Of a DNA stretch of 64,000 bases, positions 26,295 to 34,425 are shown piece after piece. The DNA comes from Hymenobacter canadensis. GTDB lineage: Bacteria; Bacteroidota; Bacteroidia; Cytophagales; Hymenobacteraceae. The stretch lies in NCBI RefSeq assembly GCF_027359925.1, contig NZ_CP114768.1, positions 124,001 to 188,000 on the forward strand, in the 5' to 3' direction. The position numbers and the translations under genes are program-made. The notes below the pieces were generated by a model. It saw only the letters and a list, made by a program, of their open reading frames with translations. It did no database searches and had not been told where the DNA came from. Within the stretch, counting starts at the first letter, position 1. Each line of letters starts with the position of its first letter.

Positions 26295-27371
26295 ATGAGA
26301 TTTTTCCAAACGCTGAGTGGCCTCTTATGCTGGTGTTGGTTGGCCGCCTGCTCTCCCACTTCTCAGACCGTCGATGACAACCGCCAGCATGTCCAGCTGC
26401 TATGGCGCAACAAGACCTATGACTGGATCAGCAACTCGCTGCTCATACGCGATAGTCTGCTCTATTTCGGCAGCTTCCACCACGCCTTTTACGCCGTGGA
26501 TCTGGCCACTGGCCACGTCAAATTCGCCTACCAAACCGGGGACACTCCCTACTACCCCCCCACCGTTGTCGAGGATAAAATTTACTTCTCCAGCTTTGAT
26601 CTCCAGGTCTATTGCTTAGGGTCAGCAGGCAATTTAGTATGGAAGCGAAACACGGGTAATCGCGTCAAGAACGGACTGCTGGCGCGCGATAGCTTGCTCT
26701 TTATCCCCGTACGAGGGGATGGATTGTGGGCCGTCAAAACGCATGATGGCGCAGCCTTTTGACACTTAGCAGCTGGGGCCGGCAGCCGCTCTACGAATCA
26801 GCCCCTGCTACGTGGGAATAAGCTCTACGTCGGCATGTGGGGCCTTTCTGACAGCCTAATCGCGGTGGATGCCACGAGTGGGAAAATAGACTGGGCGACG
26901 CGTTTTCCCGGCTACGCCAGTTCAGACCCGGTCGCCACACCCCACGGGCTTTTGGTATGCAACGACAAATACTATCAGGGGGGTAAAGTCAAGTTACTCC
27001 GGTATGCAGACGGCACCGAATTGTGGAGTACCGACTTGAAGTGCCAGGCGTTGTATCCACCGCTGGTGCAGGGCAACCAAGTGATCGTGGCCACCTATGA
27101 CGCTCGGGTTGTCTGTCTCAGCATCCTTACGGGCGAAGTGCTGTGGAGCACCCAATTAGGCCCCGAAGAGCAGGTCGCTAGTCAATTCTGCCGCCTTAAG
27201 CAGGGCATTTATTTTGGGACCACCGCTCGCAACCTGTATTGCGTGGATAGTAAGACGGGCAAAGCGGTGTTCAAGGAGTCGTTTAACTACGGCATCTCTG
27301 ATCTACTCGTAGCCAACGGCCAGCTCTATATTCCCACTGGGGGCAGCGAGCTTTGGACCCTAAAAGAGTAG
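26295..27371 (+). pseudogene. PQQ-repeat beta-propeller lipoprotein with an in-frame TGA
   Basis: A signal with lipobox (LLCWCWLAAC) starts at ATG 26295. Repeats such as FYAVDLATGHVKFAYQTGD, LIAVDATSGKIDWATRFPG and VVCLSILTGEVLWSTQLG are typical PQQ-like propeller blades. TGA at 26760-26762 stops the frame after DGAAF. The same frame resumes at HLAAGAGSRS and runs on as good propeller sequence to 27371. One transition would restore about 358 codons. As TGA ends other genes here, this is a nonsense mutation and not recoding. Confidence 0.75.
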
Positions 27372-27382
27372 GATTGTACCGT

Positions 27383-27428
27383 TAACGACTCTCGTTTAAA
27401 GGATGCCCGAGCCACCGTTTTCCTAAAC
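27383..27428 (+). repeat. Cassette repeat 5
   Basis: TAACGACTCTCGTTTAAAGG ... GAGCCACCGTTTTCCTAAAC. 12 bp after the stop of the propeller gene. Confidence 0.8.
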
Positions 27429-27437
27429 GTCTGTCAC

Positions 27438-27755
27438 CTATTGCCGGCGTATCCTGGTCGAGCTGGGATATTCCGGCGAAGGCAGGGTAACGAGGTGAGC
27501 GGGCGTGAGCAGCAAGCGGGTGGGCATTCCCTGAAGCGCGCCGTCCAGGTATGTGAGGCGGATGGTATCGCCCTGTATGGTGTAACGCCCGTCGTGGTAG
27601 CCCAGGCCCATTTCCACTTCACACTCCCCATTGGTGAAGAGGCGAACGGTATACGAGCCAACAACTAGGTCTTCGAAGGCTGAATACCGCAGCGTTCTGC
27701 TTTCGCAGCCATTGAGTAGCAGGGTCGCTGACAGGACTAGCATGGAAACTCTCAT
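27438..27755 (-). CDS. Small hypothetical lipoprotein
   Basis: 105 residues with a lipoprotein signal ending LLLNGC, so anchored in the envelope. The mature part is a short beta-rich domain (VVGSYTVRLFTNGECEVEMG, then RYTIQGDTIRLTY). No family recognised. It runs against the repeats, its stop lying 10 bp from repeat 5. CTACTTTTAGCAC directly before the start resembles the local -7 box. Confidence 0.7.
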   Translation of the reverse strand: MRVSMLVLSATLLLNGCESRTLRYSAFEDLVVGSYTVRLFTNGECEVEMGLGYHDGRYTIQGDTIRLTYLDGALQGMPTRLLLTPAHLVTLPSPEYPSSTRIRRQ

Positions 27756-27767
27756 GTGCTAAAAGTA

Positions 27768-27804
27768 GAACGCTCGTTCACCTTTGGATCGTTTTGCTGA
27801 ATTC
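27768..27804 (+). repeat. Cassette repeat 6
   Basis: Short form: GAACGCTCGTTCACC ... GGATCGTTTTGCTGAATTC. Confidence 0.85.
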
Positions 27805-27963
27805 AGTGTGGGTGAAAATTGGCTATGCCAACTAAGGATAGTTATAAATTAACCCTTTGCACTGAGGTTATATCAAATTTGCTGCTGTATCTTTATATTC
27901 GGCCCTTTCCCAATTGCTTTGTTCATTCGGCCCAATCAAGGGTCTAATCCCTCGCTGTCACTC

Positions 27964-28428
27964 ATGTTCCACGCCTACTTTTTCCGGTCCTTGCTATTTG
28001 CTGTGTTCACCTCCCTAACGGTGAGCTGCGGCGGGGAACAAAAAGAGCAGGACCCGGCGCCCGTAACCCACACCGTGCTCGTGGAGTATTTCGCTGATCA
28101 AGTGCCCAGCAGCCTCGGCGCTACGGTGAGCAGTCGTAGCACGCTGCCCGATGGCACTCAACCCGATAATATCCACGAAGTGACGGCCATCTCCGGCAAT
28201 CGGGTTGGCTCTTACACCGCCAACGTGGTCGAGGGGCGGGATTTTACCGTTACTGCATCCTACCGGACTCTGGGGACAGCTGGGTTGCCGTATCCTTATG
28301 ACGCCAATTTTCGGGTTCAAATCTGGGTTGACGGAAAGGTGCGGCGCAATATCGGCGTGACGGGCGTTGTCTCCCCGGGCAATACGTACCCGAGCATCAG
28401 CTATGTAGTCCGTTCCACCGAGTGGTGA
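27964..28428 (+). CDS. Hypothetical lipoprotein
   Basis: 154 residues from ATG 27964 with lipobox SLTVSC. The mature part is rich in Thr, Val and Gly and probably all-beta; no family recognised. ATG 27964 is chosen because the upstream extension is not signal-like. It ends 10 bp before a degenerate repeat. Confidence 0.7.
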   Translation: MFHAYFFRSLLFAVFTSLTVSCGGEQKEQDPAPVTHTVLVEYFADQVPSSLGATVSSRSTLPDGTQPDNIHEVTAISGNRVGSYTANVVEGRDFTVTASYRTLGTAGLPYPYDANFRVQIWVDGKVRRNIGVTGVVSPGNTYPSISYVVRSTEW

Positions 28429-28437
28429 GCACTTACC

Positions 28438-28476
28438 TGATGCTTCGTTGCCATTCCGACGGTTTTTAGACTGACC
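28438..28476 (+). repeat. Cassette repeat 7 (degenerate)
   Basis: TGATGCTTCGTTGCC ... ATTCCGACGGTTTTTAGAC. Layout of the short form with an altered core (ACGG for ACCG). Confidence 0.5.
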
Positions 28477-28523
28477 GAAACGTGACGACCATAGCTGTCG
28501 CAGAACTCCCAGCACTGGATCAA
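28477..28523. other. Gene-less unit with an IS-end-like sequence
   Basis: Only 47 bp separate repeats 7 and 8. GACCATAGCTGTCGCAGAACTC at 28487-28508, split as GACCATAGCTG and TCGCAGAACTC, resembles the left end of the IS1182-type element at 37286 (TGGCTGTTGCAGAACTC). It may be a leftover of an IS excision or deletion. Confidence 0.45.
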
Positions 28524-28576
28524 ATTGCTCCTTATTTCGAACAGAGCTCGTTCAGGCCAGTACCGTTCTGATAAAC
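28524..28576 (+). repeat. Cassette repeat 8 (long form)
   Basis: ATTGCTCCTTATTTCGAAC ... CAGTACCGTTCTGATAAAC. The centre AGCTCGTTCAGGCCAGTACC is identical to the reverse repeat at 59274. Confidence 0.85.
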
Positions 28577-28628
28577 TCTTTGAGTAATTTTGCCAGCAAA
28601 AGTCTGCTCCCCCTTATAGCTCTGCCTG

Positions 28629-28970
28629 GTGTTTCGAGACGTTTCTTCCCCTAAAGGCCGAATTGGGCGCTTAGAGTACGGCCTGAGCTACTTCGCTTAC
28701 CTAATCGTTTTGGTCGTCCTCCAACTCGTGTTTGGTCCCAACGAGAACGACAACCTTTTACTAGCCCTCTTCTACCTGGCGTCCTTTCTGCTGTGCTTGT
28801 GGTTCCTCGTGGCCCAGGGGGCCAAGCGGTGCCACGACCGCGGCAATAGCGGCTGGTACCAATTCATCCCTTTTTACGTGTTCTGGATGCTTTTTGCGGC
28901 GGGGGATAGCGGGGACAATGCTTATGGCCCCAACCCGAAAGCAGCTGCCCCAGCGGGAGAACGTAAGTAA
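28629..28970 (+). CDS. DUF805 family membrane protein
   Basis: 113 residues, three membrane segments. DUF805 signatures are clear: GRIGRLEYGLSYFAYL at the N-terminus, GAKRCHDRGNSGWYQFIPF in the middle and NAYGPNPK at the end. These are small inner-membrane proteins of unknown function found in many bacteria. The GTG start at 28629 is used because the next Met lies inside the domain. The stop is 7 bp before the next repeat. Confidence 0.88.
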   Translation: MFRDVSSPKGRIGRLEYGLSYFAYLIVLVVLQLVFGPNENDNLLLALFYLASFLLCLWFLVAQGAKRCHDRGNSGWYQFIPFYVFWMLFAAGDSGDNAYGPNPKAAAPAGERK

Positions 28971-28976
28971 GCCCGC

Positions 28977-29030
28977 TTAATTTCGAGCGCCCCTTCACGG
29001 CCGGATGTCCTTGGGACCGTTTAACTGTTC
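28977..29030 (+). repeat. Cassette repeat 9 (long form)
   Basis: TTAATTTCGAGCGCCCCTTC ... CTTGGGACCGTTTAACTG. Follows the DUF805 stop by 7 bp. Confidence 0.75.
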
Positions 29031-29116
29031 AGGCGCTTTCTGGTGGCACGGTTGACGCGTGATTGCCGCACTCACTCGGGACCGTCGTTTGTACGGGTGG
29101 AGGGCCTTCCCGGCGC

Positions 29117-29791
29117 TTACTCGATGCGGAGGTTGTAGACGACAAAGTGCGCAATCTTATATTTGGCGTACCAGTCTTTTACCGGCACGTTGCTCTGGGC
29201 CAGCGCGCAGTACAGCAGGTACCCGTCCGATTCGTAGGGCAGCGTGTACACCAAAAACGGCACCTTCTGGCCCACGGGAAACTTTCGGTCGGCCGTGACC
29301 TGCTGCCCCGGCGTGCGCACCAACGCGGGGCGTACCTTGTAAGGCCAGAGGTCGGTGCGCAGGCTGTAGCGGTCGCCCTGACCCGGCAGGGCAACAAACG
29401 ACTTGACGGTGGCGCCGGCGGCGAACAGGAACTGGTTTTCCAGCCGGGTGTCGGTGGCCTGCCGCGCGAAAACGTCCATCGCAAAGTGCCCCTGCGGGTC
29501 GCAGCGCAGCAGCCGCGCCGGGTTACCGACCAATTCCTTTTCGGCCTCTGCCACGCCGTTTCGGTACTCTTGGTAAGTGAGGTGAAAGAGCTTGCCTGCC
29601 AGCTGCGCTTGTACCGCTTCGACGTGCCACTTCTCCACGTGCAACGCCTGGCTCATCAGTTGGTGCAACTCAGGGTTATCGGAGCCGGCGTGCACCAACA
29701 CCACCACGCTGTCCACTCGGGCCGAAACGCTTTGGGCCGTAGCCGGCAAGCCCAGGCACACCGAGAACAGCAGAAACAGGCTTGTTTTCAT
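29117..29791 (-). CDS. Hypothetical secreted protein
   Basis: 224 residues with a cleavable signal peptide (MKTSLFLLFSVCLGLPATAQ). No family recognised; the mature part is mixed alpha/beta. It runs against the repeats. The cassette is about 0.9 kb and the space between its stop and repeat 9 is 86 bp. Confidence 0.75.
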   Translation of the reverse strand: MKTSLFLLFSVCLGLPATAQSVSARVDSVVVLVHAGSDNPELHQLMSQALHVEKWHVEAVQAQLAGKLFHLTYQEYRNGVAEAEKELVGNPARLLRCDPQGHFAMDVFARQATDTRLENQFLFAAGATVKSFVALPGQGDRYSLRTDLWPYKVRPALVRTPGQQVTADRKFPVGQKVPFLVYTLPYESDGYLLYCALAQSNVPVKDWYAKYKIAHFVVYNLRIE

Positions 29792-29920
29792 AAGACAGCA
29801 AAAGACAGCAAACGCGAGGGATAGGGCAAGGTAAGGCGCCGCGGGGCATCTGCCACGTTGCGGCGTCCGAAAAGGCCGCCCGACCCGCGCTTCGCACCGC
29901 GAGTTGCGAACGGCTCAAGC

Positions 29921-29974
29921 AATGCCCCTATTTTTAAACAGGCATCCGTTTAAGGCACGACCGTTTTCTTGAAC
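29921..29974 (+). repeat. Cassette repeat 10 (long form)
   Basis: AATGCCCCTATTTTTAAAC ... GCACGACCGTTTTCTTGAAC. Confidence 0.82.
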
Positions 29975-29988
29975 TGCGCAATGCTGTT

Positions 29989-30438
29989 TTAGGGTGTTGT
30001 TTCGTTTGGCTCGGCGTATGCGTCTCGGCATTCCCGCTCCAGCTTGTTCCATTCCTTCTGTGAGATTTTGTACGCGCTGAGCGGAGTGGCCAGTTCACAG
30101 CGGGAAGCACAAGCATAAAAGTTCGGATTGAACAGTTCCATATTGCATTGGCCCCCTTCGTAGTACACGTGCGTAAACAGCACGCTCTGTTCCACTCCCG
30201 CGGCCCGAAGGGCAGGGTAATGGGCGTCCAACACAGCAATGAACCACTGTAGGTGGTTGTCCGCGTTGGGATTCGTTGAGAAGGGTTGGGCGGGTAACAC
30301 CTCCAGGTAGGGCGTCGCATGCTCGTTGTTATCCGCGCCCCATTCAACCACGGCACCCATGGCTTTCAATCCTGCCACGAAAGGTTCGGGCGCAAACGCC
30401 TGCCCATAAAACGTCAACGTAAATCGGAAGAGAACCAT
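29989..30438 (-). CDS. Hypothetical cytoplasmic protein (immunity-like size)
   Basis: 149 residues from ATG 30438 (MVLFRFTLTFYGQAFAPEPF). The longer open frame runs through a repeat and is not used. No signal peptide. Features such as EWGADNNEHATPYLEVL and HLQWFIAVLDAH resemble small soluble immunity-type proteins, but no family is named. The stop is 15 bp from repeat 10. Confidence 0.65.
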   Translation of the reverse strand: MVLFRFTLTFYGQAFAPEPFVAGLKAMGAVVEWGADNNEHATPYLEVLPAQPFSTNPNADNHLQWFIAVLDAHYPALRAAGVEQSVLFTHVYYEGGQCNMELFNPNFYACASRCELATPLSAYKISQKEWNKLERECRDAYAEPNETTP

Positions 30439-30478
30439 CAAGGGGCGACCTAGAGCTGTATTCAGTGTCCACGTAAAG

Positions 30479-30531
30479 TAACCCTCCTTAAACTGAGCTG
30501 CCCTGTTTACCTGGCCACCGTTTTCGCAAAC
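30479..30531 (+). repeat. Cassette repeat 11 (long form)
   Basis: TAACCCTCCTTAAACTGAGC ... CTGGCCACCGTTTTCGCAAAC. Confidence 0.87.
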
Positions 30532-30590
30532 GCAGATTCGGCAACCGAAAAACAGGAGATTTGCCAATCGAACGGCGTGCGTCATCCCAG

Positions 30591-31052
30591 CTACTCCGCT
30601 CCGTAATCGCCGTTGAGGCATTTGACCATTTTCAACGGCACTTCCACCAACTCGTCCTTGGCGTTGTATGTCCAAGCCCGTTGGATGCCACTCAAGTGTT
30701 CCCCCGGCTGCTTAAGCGAAATGAGGACGAAATAGCTTCTGCGTTTGCCGCTGGGGTCGGTACACGTCGTAATCGAGAGGGCCTGCTTGGCGCTGTTCAC
30801 CTTCACGCGGACGGTGTCGACAATCCGATTGGCGGGCTGCCCCTTTTCCTTATTGGCTAGTTGTTCATAGGCCAACACGGCCGTGCCGTTTCGGCAGCTG
30901 CTTTGGGTAAGCGCATAGCAAGTAAGCCCCTTGTCGGTTCCGTCAATCACGGCTCCGGCACACAAGAAGTGGCCTTTCAAGGAGATTGGGGGAGGAGGGG
31001 CAGAGAAGCCTCCCGCCAGCAAGACCACCACGAGCAACAGTAGATTTTTCAT
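30591..31052 (-). CDS. Hypothetical secreted protein with Cys pairs
   Basis: 153 residues with a signal peptide (MKNLLLLVVVLLAGGFSAPP). The mature part has six Cys (for example HFLCAGAVIDG, LTCYALTQSSC, ITTCTDPSGK), suggesting disulfides in the periplasm or outside. No family recognised. Runs against the repeats. Confidence 0.72.
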   Translation of the reverse strand: MKNLLLLVVVLLAGGFSAPPPPISLKGHFLCAGAVIDGTDKGLTCYALTQSSCRNGTAVLAYEQLANKEKGQPANRIVDTVRVKVNSAKQALSITTCTDPSGKRRSYFVLISLKQPGEHLSGIQRAWTYNAKDELVEVPLKMVKCLNGDYGAE

Positions 31053-31125
31053 GCGGCGTGTACGAGTGAATAAGCTAGTAGAAATTAAATATACTGCACG
31101 GCTGTTTCAAAGCCTGCGCGCATTT

Positions 31126-31180
31126 TATTCCCTCCTTTCACCAAACGAAGCGGGTTTATCTTGCCACCGTTTCGCCAAAC
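31126..31180 (+). repeat. Cassette repeat 12 (long form)
   Basis: TTATTCCCTCCTTTCACC ... TTGCCACCGTTTCGCCAAAC. The centre AAG-CGGGTTTAT-CTT can form a small stem-loop. Confidence 0.85.
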
Positions 31181-31239
31181 GAAAAGAGGCGATACCTTTC
31201 GACCAAGAGCTTCCAGTAGTAGAAGGTTTGCCGCTGCCC

Positions 31240-31695
31240 ATGAGCCATAAAGAAGCCTATTTCCAAGACTTAGAGTCCATCGTGACCGAACCCGTTTACT
31301 TGACTGCATCGCGGCAGGAACTGGAGAAAGAGACCGCCGAAAACATGTGGTCCCTTGGCGTGAGCGAGGAACTAGCCGGGGCGATTGCGCCCGAAGAGGT
31401 GCAGGCCTTTTTGCAGCGCGTCAAGCGCAACCGCCGTGAGCAACTCGCCCAGTGCGGGTGGCACGGTGGGTTGCGCTACTACCTCTGGCACGACCCGCAA
31501 GCGGGGCAGCTGCGGTTCAACTTCATCAGCGCGCTACACAACGCCTTGCCATTTGCGGCCCCTGTCGATGAGTGTGCGGACGAGGCCTCTATTATCCGCG
31601 CTTGGCTGCAAAAGAGCGGCAGTATGACCTCACAACTGCTGGATTCAGCAGAATACCGGGTGCGGGTGTATGAGGAAGTACTCCTGAGGCAATAA
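31240..31695 (+). CDS. Hypothetical cytoplasmic protein (immunity-like)
   Basis: 151 residues from ATG 31240 (MSHKEAYFQDLESIVTEPVY). The open frame starts at 30931, but that part is antisense to the neighbouring gene and crosses a repeat. No signal peptide. HGGLRYYLWHDPQAGQLRFN and the acidic C-terminal half fit the small soluble proteins of immunity arrays, without a named family. Confidence 0.7.
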   Translation: MSHKEAYFQDLESIVTEPVYLTASRQELEKETAENMWSLGVSEELAGAIAPEEVQAFLQRVKRNRREQLAQCGWHGGLRYYLWHDPQAGQLRFNFISALHNALPFAAPVDECADEASIIRAWLQKSGSMTSQLLDSAEYRVRVYEEVLLRQ

Positions 31696-31711
31696 TTGTG
31701 TTCGTAGACCG

Positions 31712-31765
31712 TAACGCTCATTACTTTGAGCAGCGCGCGTGCAGCGTTCTACCGTTTGACTGTTC
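31712..31765 (+). repeat. Cassette repeat 13 (long form)
   Basis: TAACGCTCATTACTTTGAGC ... GTTCTACCGTTTGACTGTTC. The centre CGC-GCGTGCA-GCG can pair. Confidence 0.88.
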
Positions 31766-31794
31766 ACCTTTCTTTTTTCTGACAATCCTGAAGC

Positions 31795-32217
31795 ATGCGT
31801 AAGCAAGGATTCCTTACTCAGTTCCTCTACCTTATTCTCTACGCAGCAAGTGGGCTCTTCACCTTGTTCTGGGCCAGTGTCTTCTTTCTCGGGTCGGAGG
31901 ATACCGTTTTCCGGCAGATTGAAGAGCACGGATTGTTGGTGCTGTTTTTAAAGCGATTTCTAGGTTTTGCGATGCTGGGCGGGCTGGTCGCCTTAAGCAT
32001 CACGGTGCCTAGTATCCTGCTTCAGGTTTGGCGGAAGCAAAAGTATTGGTCGGAATCTGAAGAGGTATTTAAACGGGCCCTTTTCTCGCAAGTACTTTGT
32101 GCGTTGTTCGGTAGTGCGTTTTTCTCCCTTTCGGTAAGGGGCAGTATACCAGATGTAAAATCTGCCATTGACCACTCCCTGATTAGTGATGAAGCAAGCA
32201 TGCCACTTCGGTCTTAA
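31795..32217 (+). CDS. Small membrane protein, unknown function
   Basis: 140 residues with three hydrophobic segments (about 10-32, 48-78 and 95-115). The C-terminal tail is short and polar. No family recognised. It ends 12 bp before the next repeat and runs with the repeats. Confidence 0.7.
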   Translation: MRKQGFLTQFLYLILYAASGLFTLFWASVFFLGSEDTVFRQIEEHGLLVLFLKRFLGFAMLGGLVALSITVPSILLQVWRKQKYWSESEEVFKRALFSQVLCALFGSAFFSLSVRGSIPDVKSAIDHSLISDEASMPLRS

Positions 32218-32228
32218 ATCCAGTCTAC

Positions 32229-32266
32229 ACACTCTTCATTCCGCTATTCGGACCGTTTTTTTGGAC
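32229..32266 (+). repeat. Cassette repeat 14
   Basis: Short form: ACACTCTTCATTCCGC ... TTCGGACCGTTTTTTTGGAC. From GACCGTTT onward it matches the reverse repeat at 62667, which leads the identical second SUKH cassette; upstream of that the two repeats differ. Confidence 0.85.
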
Positions 32267-32359
32267 CACATCGTCCTAAGCATGGCATGCCGCCCGGTTA
32301 TGGATCGGGCCCGAGCAAAAACGAATAGCTTTGCCAGCGTACCCTTTACCGCTTCCCCG

Positions 32360-32860
32360 ATGGACCAGTCAGATGAGTTGTTGTGGGCGCAGCAGCAATG
32401 GCAACAAGGCGGCACCATTGCCTTACAAACGGCTTCCGAAGCCGAATTGACTCGTTTTGCCCAGAGGTACCACGTCCAGCTGCCCGCGGAGTTGGTCCGC
32501 TACTTCACCTTGGTCAACGGCACCGCACATGCGTACGATGAGCGCTTCTTTCGCTTTTACTCGCTGGCCGAAGTTCAGTCGGTGGCCGAGCGGTTTGACG
32601 ACTACCATGGGCTGCCCAAGTACAGCGACTTGATGCGCACGTGGCCCGAGCACAAGCAGTTCTATGTAGTTGCCGACTACATGATTCACCTCTTGGCCTA
32701 TGCCATTCGGCTAGACGCGCAGGCCTTTTCGGCTAATCCTGTGTTCGTACTCTGTGGTGACAAGTATCAGCAAGTAGCCACTAGTTTCACCGAATTCTTA
32801 ACGCTTTACAAAAGGGATGCTGCCGAGCTATATATGAGCGAGGAGGAAGTGGTCGAGTAG
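32360..32860 (+). CDS. SMI1/KNR4 (SUKH) family protein, copy 1
   Basis: 166 residues from ATG 32360 (MDQSDELLWAQQQWQQGG); ATGs at 32282 and near 32300 are also in frame. The SUKH pattern is clear: ASEAELTRFAQRYHVQLPAE, then LVRYFTLVNGT and FRFYSLAEVQSV. SUKH proteins often act as immunity proteins against polymorphic or contact-dependent toxins. An identical copy lies in the opposite direction at 62072-62572. No toxin gene is adjacent, as is usual for orphan immunity genes. The stop is 7 bp from the next repeat. Confidence 0.85.
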   Translation: MDQSDELLWAQQQWQQGGTIALQTASEAELTRFAQRYHVQLPAELVRYFTLVNGTAHAYDERFFRFYSLAEVQSVAERFDDYHGLPKYSDLMRTWPEHKQFYVVADYMIHLLAYAIRLDAQAFSANPVFVLCGDKYQQVATSFTEFLTLYKRDAAELYMSEEEVVE

Positions 32861-32866
32861 TTCTGT

Positions 32867-32918
32867 TAACTGCTTTCTCCCCACAGAACGCGTTTACCTT
32901 CGGACCCTTTTCTTGAAC
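32867..32918 (+). repeat. Cassette repeat 15 (long form)
   Basis: TAACTGCTTTCTCCCCAC ... TTCGGACCCTTTTCTTGAAC. Its 5' two thirds equal those of the reverse repeat at 62014, the other end of the duplicated SUKH cassette. Confidence 0.82.
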
Positions 32919-32924
32919 TAGCCT

Positions 32925-33377
32925 TTACCCATCAATTAGGATGTGGACCGCGTGCTCATCCTGGAAGGAAATAGTGATGTCATGATCTAGGTCATGGATG
33001 GTGCTGAAGGACAAATTCCATTCTACCGGAGCGGTATCAAGCTGTGGAATCGTGACGCACAACAGGGTGAACTCTTGCCCAAAATCCTGGATGGCAAAGT
33101 CCGGTCGTCAGTTGCGAAACTCGTCGATGATCAGGGGCTTGATCTGCGTAACATAAGTGTTGAACTCCATCTGAAGGTGGCGGTAGAATTCGCGTTGCGC
33201 CTCAGAGGGGCCATTCTCATCCGAGTCGATAAAATACTCAATGGTCTGGCCCGTGGGGGCAAACACTCCCGATCCCTCATAGTAGTAGTTGGCCGTGGTG
33301 CCTTTCATAAACCGCAGCGGGCCAAAGAAAGGGTCTTCCAAGAGCGGAGGGGATTTAAAGAAATCGAAAAAACTCAT
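32925..33377 (-). pseudogene. Hypothetical immunity-like gene with an in-frame TGA
   Basis: The N-terminal part (MSFFDFFKSPPLLEDPFFGP, then YYYEGSGVFAPTGQTIEYFI) stops at a TGA (33108-33110) after IDEFRN. The same frame continues RPDFAIQDFGQEFTLLCVT and VEWNLSFSTIHDLDHDITIS to TAA at 32925, only 7 bp from the repeat, where gene ends normally lie. One base change would restore 150 codons. No family is named with certainty. It runs against the repeats. Confidence 0.65.
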
Positions 33378-33413
33378 TATTGATGTCAAATGGCCAGCAA
33401 GATGGTCTACTTA

Positions 33414-33450
33414 CTAGCCTCTTGTTCACGGCAGCACCGTTTGAGTAGAC
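33414..33450 (+). repeat. Cassette repeat 16 (degenerate)
   Basis: CTAGCCTCTTGTTCACGG ... CAGCACCGTTTGAGTAGAC. Confidence 0.55.
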
Positions 33451-33465
33451 ATTAAAGCGCCCTTA

Positions 33466-33720
33466 TTACAGCTGCTGGCTGTTGCCACCTGTCGCCACAA
33501 ACTGTCTGCCGTTGTCGGTAATAAAGTAACGTAGTCGACCCTCTACTTCCTGGCTCCCCATCAATCCCGCAGTGTGTAACGCGTCGAGTTCTCGCCGCAA
33601 AGACCGACCGTTCAAGCCTTCCGTGGTGCTCACCGCGCGGTCCAATTGGTACCAGTACCACTCCCCATCGTGTTCCTGGATGTAGGTAAGCAAAAGCAAA
33701 CGAAAATGAAGGTCCTCCAT
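33466..33720 (-). CDS. Small winged-helix-like hypothetical protein
   Basis: 84 residues. LLLLTYIQEHDGEWYWYQLD, then SLRRELDALHTAGLMGSQEV and LRYFITDNGRQFVATGG resemble a winged helix with its recognition helix and beta wing. A DNA-binding or structural role is possible; no target is suggested. The stop is 16 bp from repeat 16. Confidence 0.6.
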   Translation of the reverse strand: MEDLHFRLLLLTYIQEHDGEWYWYQLDRAVSTTEGLNGRSLRRELDALHTAGLMGSQEVEGRLRYFITDNGRQFVATGGNSQQL

Positions 33721-33752
33721 CCTGATGCGAACGCGTTGAAAACGCGTTCAAG

Positions 33753-33790
33753 TAACGCTCGTTTTAGAGATTCCGACCGTTTCGCTGAAC
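33753..33790 (+). repeat. Cassette repeat 17
   Basis: Near-consensus short form: TAACGCTCGTTTTAGAG ... ATTCCGACCGTTTCGCTGAAC. AACG/CGTT and TCG/CGA can pair. Confidence 0.93.
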
Positions 33791-33815
33791 TTAGCGGCGT
33801 GAACTATAGGGGTGC

Positions 33816-34241
33816 TTAAGCTGCTATTTCCGTGACAGAGATTGCCCCTACATCAGCCACTAAGCAAGATGCCAAACGGCTATACCCGACCAAGGAAAGG
33901 AGATGCGTCCATTCGGCTGCCTTCTTACCATACGCCAGGTGATAGTTGGCCCGGGCCTGCTGCATGAGCTTGCCAAAGTCGGGAGCGGGCACATAAACCC
34001 CGTTTTCCACGGCAAGTACCTGCGATAAGTCTTCAAGGGCAAGAAAGCAGGTACGGTAGGCACGCTCACTACTGGCTAGGACGGAGCCGGCAAAGGCGAG
34101 GCAGTCCGTGAGCAGGGACACGGCGACTTTCTGGTCGTTTTCGCCCAGGACGAGCACCAGTTGCAGGCGGCCCTCGGCGTAGGTATAGGACTCCAGCACG
34201 GAATCACTGCTGTTGCTCACCACGTCAGCAAAGGTCATCAT
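33816..34241 (-). CDS. Hypothetical cytoplasmic protein (immunity-like)
   Basis: 141 residues from ATG 34241 (MMTFADVVSNSSDSVLESYT). Helix-rich, no signal peptide. The beginning YAEGRLQLVLVLGENDQKVA looks like a small beta sheet followed by helices. No family recognised. Runs against the repeats. Confidence 0.62.
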   Translation of the reverse strand: MMTFADVVSNSSDSVLESYTYAEGRLQLVLVLGENDQKVAVSLLTDCLAFAGSVLASSERAYRTCFLALEDLSQVLAVENGVYVPAPDFGKLMQQARANYHLAYGKKAAEWTHLLSLVGYSRLASCLVADVGAISVTEIAA

Positions 34242-34307
34242 CGTCAAAACAAAGGAACAACACCGGCAAGGCGTAGCTCATCGGAAGGAAATTAGTGAAA
34301 GAGCATA

Positions 34308-34362
34308 ATTACGTTCGTAATTCTTAACAAAGCGCGTTTAGCTTCGGACCGTTTTCGTGAAC
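34308..34362 (+). repeat. Cassette repeat 18 (long form)
   Basis: ATTACGTTCGTAATTC ... TTCGGACCGTTTTCGTGAAC. The centre AAGC-GCGTTTA-GCTT can form a small stem-loop. Confidence 0.82.
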
Positions 34363-34425
34363 GCTCGGCTGCATGTTGTTTGCTGAGCTTGCATCGGTTG
34401 CGCGGGGCCAACTAACAAGGGTAGT

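Noticed and set aside
29063..29824. A 253-codon open frame on the plus strand
   Set aside because: Antisense to the secreted protein at 29117-29791, which has a clear signal peptide.
17247..33110. TGA recoded as Trp or selenocysteine
   Set aside because: TGA ends several well-defined genes here (for example the sorting-domain protein at 52030 and a lipoprotein at 28428), and no SECIS-like structure was noticed. Nonsense mutation is simpler.
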